Positions 58,199 to 64,000 of a stretch of DNA of 64,000 nt are shown here, one piece after another. The notes under the pieces were generated by a model that worked only from the letters and a program-made list of their open reading frames with translations, was not told where the DNA came from and did no database searches. Origin of the DNA: Erythroxylum novogranatense. Its lineage: Eukaryota; Streptophyta; Magnoliopsida; Malpighiales; Erythroxylaceae. The stretch lies in assembly GCA_029891385.1 (NCBI GenBank), contig CM057225.1, positions 79,819,887-79,883,886 on the forward strand, in the 5' to 3' direction. The translations under genes were made by a program, and so were the position numbers. The stretch's first letter is position 1; each line of letters opens with the position of its first letter.

Positions 58199-59688
58199 TG
58201 TTAATAGTGTGCCCTAGACCAATGAACATATGTGACTTTTGTACTATCATTATGACTTATTAATAATATATTATGAGGTATTCTTTTATATATGCATGTA
58301 TACCATTTATGTAATGTGATTTACGTTCCATGAATAGTATTAAGCTTATGTCATCAAGTATGTGACTTGATAGTAAAACCATAAGTAATATAATACTATT
58401 CTAAACTATCCCTAGTCGATCGTTATTGATGGAACAATAATAAATTAAGGTTAGGATGTGTTCTGATTGATGATCACGCTTTTTTGATCATGGATATGAG
58501 TTATCAAATTAGAAACATAGATATATGTTAAAGAACATACATTGGACCGACCCACAGAGAGAACACTACATGATTTCATGTCATTAGTGATTCTCAATAT
58601 GGTTTGACTTTAGTCCTTTGACATAAAGTCATCATGGTTCCTTACATGAGGAATTCAGTGTTTTGACATTAGACTAAGTTATCTTTAACCGAATAACAAG
58701 TAGTCTTATGTTGGGCATTAAATAAATCATGCGGAGGGATGTGAATGACGTAGATGTGATTTGTACCTCTTTTAAATGAAAAAGATAACATTTGGGCCTC
58801 TTGACAAGCATGACTGAAGAAATTCATGGCCATGCTCAAATGAATTGATGAGGAGTCATCAATGTCATTTGTTATAATCAGTCAACTTGGGGATCAAGAA
58901 ACTATGATTAATCAAAGGTTGAAATGTACCATGCCTTGTGAGTAATCTTGATATGGTGTTACAAAGGGACTGAGTTTGTAACCATGGTTACAGGTTAAAT
59001 CGGATTATCGATCCTCATTTGATTTAGGTAGTCATAATGTCTTGCTAGAGGCCGCTTATGACTTATAGGCCTTGAAGTGTGATCAAGCCCATTGCCAACA
59101 TCAAATGAGCCTATAGGGTCACACACAGAGAGTGATGTGATCTGGGCTTATTCTCTTGGGCCTAATTTGTTAGGCATTGAATAAATATATGTGGATATAT
59201 TTATTGGGCTAGATTGAATTAAGTTGTCGGGCCTTTATTATATGAGATATAATATGGGCTGAAACTTATTAGGCATCAATAATTCTAATGGTTTTAGGAT
59301 TATGATGTTCTTATTCCTAATAGGAATAGGGATTAGGTTTTCTCTATAAATAGAGAAAGTTATGTCTCATTAGATGAGAGACAAAAACCCCAGTCACCTA
59401 GACCTAGTTATCCATTCTTCTTCCGAGAGAAAAATTGTGCAACGTTCAAAAAGGGTTTTAGAACGTGCTAGCGCACATTAGTCACTGCCCAGATCATTCA
59501 TCCTTGCGTGGATATCGATAAAGGACGTTCGCACACTGTAACGTTTACAAATATGAAAAAGAAACAAATACCAATCCGTGTCAAAAGGTAATTTCGTACG
59601 TGTTATAATTTTCGGTTATACTTCTTGTTGTGTAGTATGGTCCATTCTGCTACGTATTGTGAATACCCAGGCCATAAGGGATCCAACA
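58199..59688 (+). mobile_element. Copia 3' LTR (1490 bp)
   Basis: Starts TGTTAATAGTGTGCCC and ends AAGGGATCCAACA. Same length as the 5' LTR despite many substitutions. Followed by TSD TTTTC. Confidence 0.92.
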
Positions 59689-59693
59689 TTTTC

Positions 59694-61262
59694 TCCTACA
59701 CATTCTAACTCTTCTTAGCTATTACTAAGTGAAATCATGTTAGACAAGATTAGTCTTACAAATGCTAATTTACTTAACAAGCCTATTATAAGTTTGGAGA
59801 CTGAGATAACCTCAAGATCCTTAAATTCAAACAAGGCACCTGGATCTGATGGATTCAGCCCTTATTTCTTCAATAAATCCTAGCATCTGACAAAGAATAT
59901 GGTAGTTGATGTTATTATAGAATTATTCAACAAAGTTCAGATGTTATCAGAAATTAATGGAACCTTTGCAACTCTAGTTCCTAAAAATGGATAATATAGA
60001 ACTTTTTTAGACTTTAAGCCTATTTCTTTTTGTAACATTGTGTATAAGATCGTTGTTGAGGTTTTGGTTCAAAGAATGGAAGAGGTCTTACAGAAATATA
60101 TTGACATTTCACAAGGCGTATATTTACCTGGAAGAATTATGGTGGATAGCATCATGTTAATGCAAGAACTTGTCAGGAATTACACCAACAGAAGGGGAAG
60201 CAGGAATTGTATCATTAAGGTTGACCCAAAGAAGACCTATGAGAGTGTAGATTGGGGCTTTATATTGAACATCTTACATGATTTGGAATTTCTACAACTT
60301 TATCTAATGGATATCACAATGCATTAACTCATCTTTTAAGATATTGATGAATAGTTAGCCTAGTAAGTCCATTAGATGTCATTCAGGTGTAAGAAATTAA
60401 GGATTACTAATATATGATTTGCAGATGCTCTCATACTCCTTTCCAAGGCTGACCAGACTTATGTATTAACACTTATGAAAGCCCTACAAATGTTTAGCAA
60501 GATGTTTAGATTGGAAACTAATTGGCCCAAAAGTTGCTTCTATTTATCAAAATTAACTATAAGTCAGCAATCTGCCATTAAAATTGTCACTAATTTTATA
60601 CTTCAGACACTTCTTATATTTTACCTAGGAAGTTACCAGTCATAAACATATAGATTTTTATCAAACTTCTTAACTATATCATCTATAGAATCTCTTCTTG
60701 GAGTTCCAAATTGCTTTTCATAACTGGCAAATTTGTGCTAATCTTAGCTATAATAAATTTAGTCAATGATTTTGGGCCATAAATGTTGCTATACCAAAAA
60801 TGTAATCAAATAAAAAGAGATAATGCATAGTAGGTTTCTTTAGAATGGGAATGGATAAAGTGTCAAGAGAGCTTGGATGCAATGGAAAGAGGTATGCTTA
60901 CCTAAGGAGAAAGGTGGTTTGAGAACAATTTCTCTCAAACTAATGAACAATGTTATGACGCACAAAAGGTTATGAAGGTTATTAACTATCAAGCATTCCT
61001 TATAATGTAAATGGATTTATAAGATCAATATAAAAAATAGCAACATATGGACTATCAAGATTAAATCTTCATATTCTTCAAATTTGAAAGTCATTCTAAA
61101 GACTAAATAATTATTAAAGAATGAATTTACTTATCTCATTGGAGATGGCAAGCAAACCAATTTTTGGTTTGACAACTAGACATCTCTTGATCCTCTTCAT
61201 AACATGCAAGCTATGGAAGCTTAAACTTGTCATTGGTATAAAAAAAACAATAGTAGTCGATG
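59694..61262 (+). pseudogene. LINE ORF2, reverse transcriptase and downstream domain, broken
   Basis: Motifs in order: SNKAPGSDGFSPYFF (59825-59870), GTFATLVPKNG (59958), FKPISFCNIVYKIVVEVLVQ (60010-60070), SQGVYLPGRIMVDSIMLMQE (60108-60168), NCIIKVDPKKTYESVDWGFI (60205-60265), then FADALILLSKADQTYV (60418-60465). The RT active site should be FADD; the second Asp is Ala here (FADA). KGGLRTISLKLMNN (about 60910) belongs to the region after RT. The sequence ends near 61262, where an LTR starts. The open part is only 95 codons. Confidence 0.8.
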
Positions 61263-62773
61263 CACTAGTTGTATTAGCCCCGAAATTTTTTTTTCTTTTT
61301 ATTTTATTTTATTAATTAAGCATGGTTAGACTAATTAAGAAATTGAGTTAGCATGAATTAAATATGATAGCATTAAATAACATAAGACATTAATTAGCAT
61401 GTATTAAATGTGTTAGTTGGATTAAATGAATGAAAGGTAATTTAATGTGTTAAGTGGGCCTAAGTAAATGGGTCCAAATGAAATAGAAAAGAAGAGGAAG
61501 GCATAAGATGAAGGTAGAATAAATAGGCTTGAGTTATGGGCTTAAGTTAAATGAAGGTAGTATAAGAAAATAAGAAGGAAGGAGGAAATAAGGAAGGAAG
61601 TAGATGGGCTTGGGCTTAAGTAAGTAGGAAGAGATAAAAGAAGGAGGATTTAAATGAGTTAGGAGAAGAAGAAAGAAAGAAACGAAAATAGAGAGGAGAG
61701 GAAGTGAGTTTGGTGAAGTGGAGAAGAAGAAGAAGAAAGGAAGAAAGGTGGTTTTCCAAGAGTTTTGGGTGAGTTTTGAAGAAAGTCCAAGAGTTAAAAG
61801 TGTGGAGGAAGGTTCAAGCTTCATTTTGATACAAAAATCTCTTGGTTAAGAAAAGGTTTAAGGTAAGTTATGATTTCAAAGTTAAGATTTTGTTTGGGTT
61901 TTTGGTTAGAAGGGTTGAGAATCAAGTGGGTTTAGTGATTCTAGAGTTAATTTCATGATTAAAGTTCATTGGGTTTTCAATTTTAGAAACCCTAAGTGAT
62001 GTAAGGTTCTTTTCTTGTTATAAATGAAGGAGGACAAGAAAGAAGGGGAGAACAAGAAGAGGAGCTTCCTTAGGCAAGCTTAAGCAAGGATATAAGGTGG
62101 GTTCCATATTTATCTTTATGTATATAAGCAAATAAATGTTAATTAATGCATGCTATTAATGAGTTTTGATTACTTAGAAGATGTATTAAATGCTTGTAAT
62201 TGAATGATGAATGTGGTTGTTGTAGACCATTAATGCTTGTGTTAAATGCTTGATATTGATGTTGATGATTCGATGAAAATCGAGTTAGTATTGGATGAAA
62301 TGGATGAAATGAGTAATGGATGTACATTATGACTTATGCATGAAATTGTACAATATGAAATATGCATGAAAGACAAGATTCTCAAGAAATAGTGAATTGG
62401 ACAAGAATAGTTCAACCTTATGATTATGCATGATTGTATGTTATGTGGGTAAGGTACAGTCCCAAGAACCGTCACGTGCACGTCGACCATGAAAGCCTTC
62501 GCCCGGCTGCCCGATTGTGGCATAGGATGATCCATTCATTGGACTCCTCAAGATTTGCCCATGTAAGCTCATTAAATGAGATTACGTGGTTGCCAAGAAT
62601 ATGGACTTACCGAGCCATTTGAGATGTTTAATTGTGATTACATGAGAATGCTAGAATTATGAATGTTGAATTGTGAAAGATTATGTTTGTGTATTGATGA
62701 TTGTTGAGTGGTGCATGCATTATGACTTATTGAACAATTGCTAAAAGTATGAATAATAAAAGGACATGCTTGT

Positions 62774-62814
62774 TATATAAATATAAATGTGTTACCCATG
62801 AAAAGCTCACCCCC
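62774..62814 (+). promoter_or_regulatory. Core promoter of the rightmost LTR
   Basis: TATATAAATA at 62774-62783 followed by AAAGCTCACCCCC at about 62802-62814, matching the arrangement in five other LTRs of the window. Confidence 0.5.
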
Positions 62815-63278
62815 AAAATTCTCCAGAAATGAGCGGGATCCCGAGGAGCAAGCTTAAAGGCATTTACTCCAAGATCTTCTTTTGGTCATGTTTTGAAAGG
62901 ATCTTTCTAGTGATCAATGCTTTAGGTTGCATTTCGAGAAAACAGATGTATTTTGACAAGATGTATTTTGATTGAAATGTAATAGGCTTGAAATGCCTAC
63001 TAAAGCATTGTAAAAACATTGTTTTGATATGAATGAAATGCATGAATTATGATTTATCATGATCTCTCAAAATCCTTTACTATCATGTTTAAGCATGGTT
63101 TCCAAAGTTGTATGGAATTGTTTTGAAAATTCATGTGGGTAGATGAATGATGTAAGATTAAGTGAGATTATAGCATGTTGGGAGTGGAATGAATGAGTCG
63201 AGAGGTTTAGAAGTGTATATGGTGTTTGGAATAAGTCAAGAGAGAGTGTAGAGGGTTAGGTTTTGAGTTCTGAATAGA

Positions 63279-63475
63279 TATAAGTCGAGTTATTGGACCC
63301 ATAAGTCGACTTGTGAAGCTTTTGCATAATAAGTCTACTTGTTTGTTAGATAGGTCGAGTTATTTGCCCCGATAAGTCGACTTGTTAGTGATAAGTCGAC
63401 TTATTTTCCTCGATAAGTCGAGTTGTCAGTATAAGTCGAGTTATGAGTGATTTTCCAGCATAAGTCAAGATGTTA
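63279..63475. repeat. Cluster of ATAAGTCGACTTAT-type palindromes
   Basis: About nine copies or near-copies of (AT)AAGTCGA(C/G)TT(A/G)T in 200 bp, with irregular spacers. One copy, ATAAGTCGACTTAT at about 63391, is a perfect 14-bp palindrome. It sits in the same LTR position as the CGTCGCGACG clusters of another family. Confidence 0.8.
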
Positions 63476-64000
63476 GTCAAGTGTTTGGAAATAGTTATAG
63501 GCCGAATCTCATTTTGTGGTCTTCATCAATGTTGTAGATCTAGATGTCTACTTTCTAATGGTGCAAAAACGAAAGAATTATGAGTAATAGATTAAAAGTT
63601 ATGAGAATCGCGCCAAAAGAGTTCAAATTTGACTTTGGAAGTGAGCATGGTCTATTGTTTTGGGAATAAATCCCTCATCCGACCTCCAATTGAGGCGAGG
63701 CTTGAACCATTAACTTCCTAAGACTTGTATCTTTCTTGATACAGAAATAGTTCTCAATTTGAGTTAAATTGAGGAAGTTTGCATCAAAGTCAGTGAGAGG
63801 TCAGTTAAGAGAGCATGTTTCGAGTAGGAACTCCTTTAGGTTTCTGGAGCATATCTTGAGTTATAAAACCCCGATTGAGGTGATTTTTGACTTAAATTAA
63901 GCAAGAGTCATAAGGCTATGACTTACAAGAGAAATCAATTCGAAATTAGGGTTAAATGAAATAAACCCTACATGGCAAGAGTTGGATTCCGATAATGGGA

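Larger units (their letters stand above)
51455..59688 (+). mobile_element. Full-length, inactive Ty1/copia retrotransposon, 8234 bp, TSD TTTTC
   Basis: Two LTRs of 1490 bp each (51455-52944 and 58199-59688), primer-binding site, gag, protease, integrase, RT, RNase H in Copia order, and a purine-rich tract before the 3' LTR. TSDs are TTTTC at 51450-51454 and 59689-59693. A hand count over the first 300 bp gives roughly 9% LTR divergence. Stops and frameshifts are spread through the polyprotein. It sits inside the LINE ORF2. Confidence 0.93.
36130..61262 (+). mobile_element. One decayed LINE scattered over 25 kb by later insertions
   Basis: Pieces in order and in one orientation: ORF1 start (about 36300-36393), ORF1 rest (39797-40660), ORF2 endonuclease (40842 to about 41830), ORF2 linker (about 51240-51454) and ORF2 reverse transcriptase and beyond (59694-61262). 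Each gap is filled by an LTR-type insertion, two of them with TSDs. Removing the Copia element joins 51454 to 59694 in correct LINE order. Removing the solo LTR joins ORF1 in frame across 36393. All pieces contain stops. The 3' end is lost at the LTR starting at 61270. Confidence 0.75.
61270..64000 (+). mobile_element. LTR of a gypsy-type or LARD element, runs off the window
   Basis: Begins TGTATTAGCCCCGAAA at 61270 (preceding five bases CTAGT would be the TSD). Module order is the same as in the LTR at 582-3119: GC-rich box with GCCCGGCTGCCCG (about 62496), TATA plus CTCACCCC (62774-62814), palindrome cluster (63279-63475), then CATCCGACCTCCAATTGAGG (about 63676). No end or internal domain within the window. 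Frames inside are short and unrecognised. Confidence 0.6.

Overview
This window looks like heterochromatic, probably pericentromeric DNA from a eudicot plant. It is built almost entirely of nested retrotransposons. I see no intact host gene, rRNA, tRNA, CRISPR array or bacterial-type operon. The evidence is plant-type Ty3/gypsy (Tat and Athila lineages), Ty1/copia and LINE proteins, initiator-methionine-tRNA primer-binding sites (TGGTATCAGAGC type), and many LTRs bounded by TG...CA with 5-bp target-site duplications (TSDs). Nearly every long open frame is a decayed retroelement fragment or chance.

Layout. 1-581: tail of a minus-strand LTR. 582-3119: plus-strand LTR fragment, abutting a Copia reverse-transcriptase scrap (3120-3400, minus). 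About 3430-10651: minus-strand Tat-lineage gypsy element with gag, protease, RT-RNase H, a second RNase H and integrase. Its 3' region carries an 80-bp minisatellite and an antisense ORF remnant. 10821-11340: two stacked LINE 3' ends, one with a 19-bp TSD. 11642-25931: a 14.3-kb non-autonomous LTR element (LARD) with the unusual structure LTR-internal-LTR-internal-LTR and one flanking TSD (ATCAA).

25932-34045: minus-strand Athila-like remnant (gag, decayed primer-binding site, LTR). Its LTR is interrupted by another LTR, which itself contains a clean solo LTR (27881-30701, TSD CTACT). 34046-35940: AT-rich DNA with nothing recognised.

About 36130-61262: one decayed plus-strand LINE of roughly 5 kb of LINE sequence spread over 25 kb. 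It is broken by a solo LTR (36394-39796) that holds a Copia solo LTR (37388-39235), then by a compound block of LTRs (about 41.8-51.2 kb), then by a full-length but dead Copia element (51455-59688, TSD TTTTC). It is ended by a last LTR (61270 to beyond the window).

Nothing here acts as a working pathway: every polyprotein has stops, frameshifts or lost catalytic residues. The parts that still look functional are cis-signals: LTR promoters (TATA plus a CTCACCCC box), primer-binding sites and polypurine tracts. The most notable observations are the three-LTR LARD array, family-specific clusters of short perfect palindromes inside LTRs, a GC-rich box and TATA/CTCACCCC promoter shared by LTRs of different families, the hairpin-forming 80-bp minisatellite, and the LINE that records the order of later insertions.
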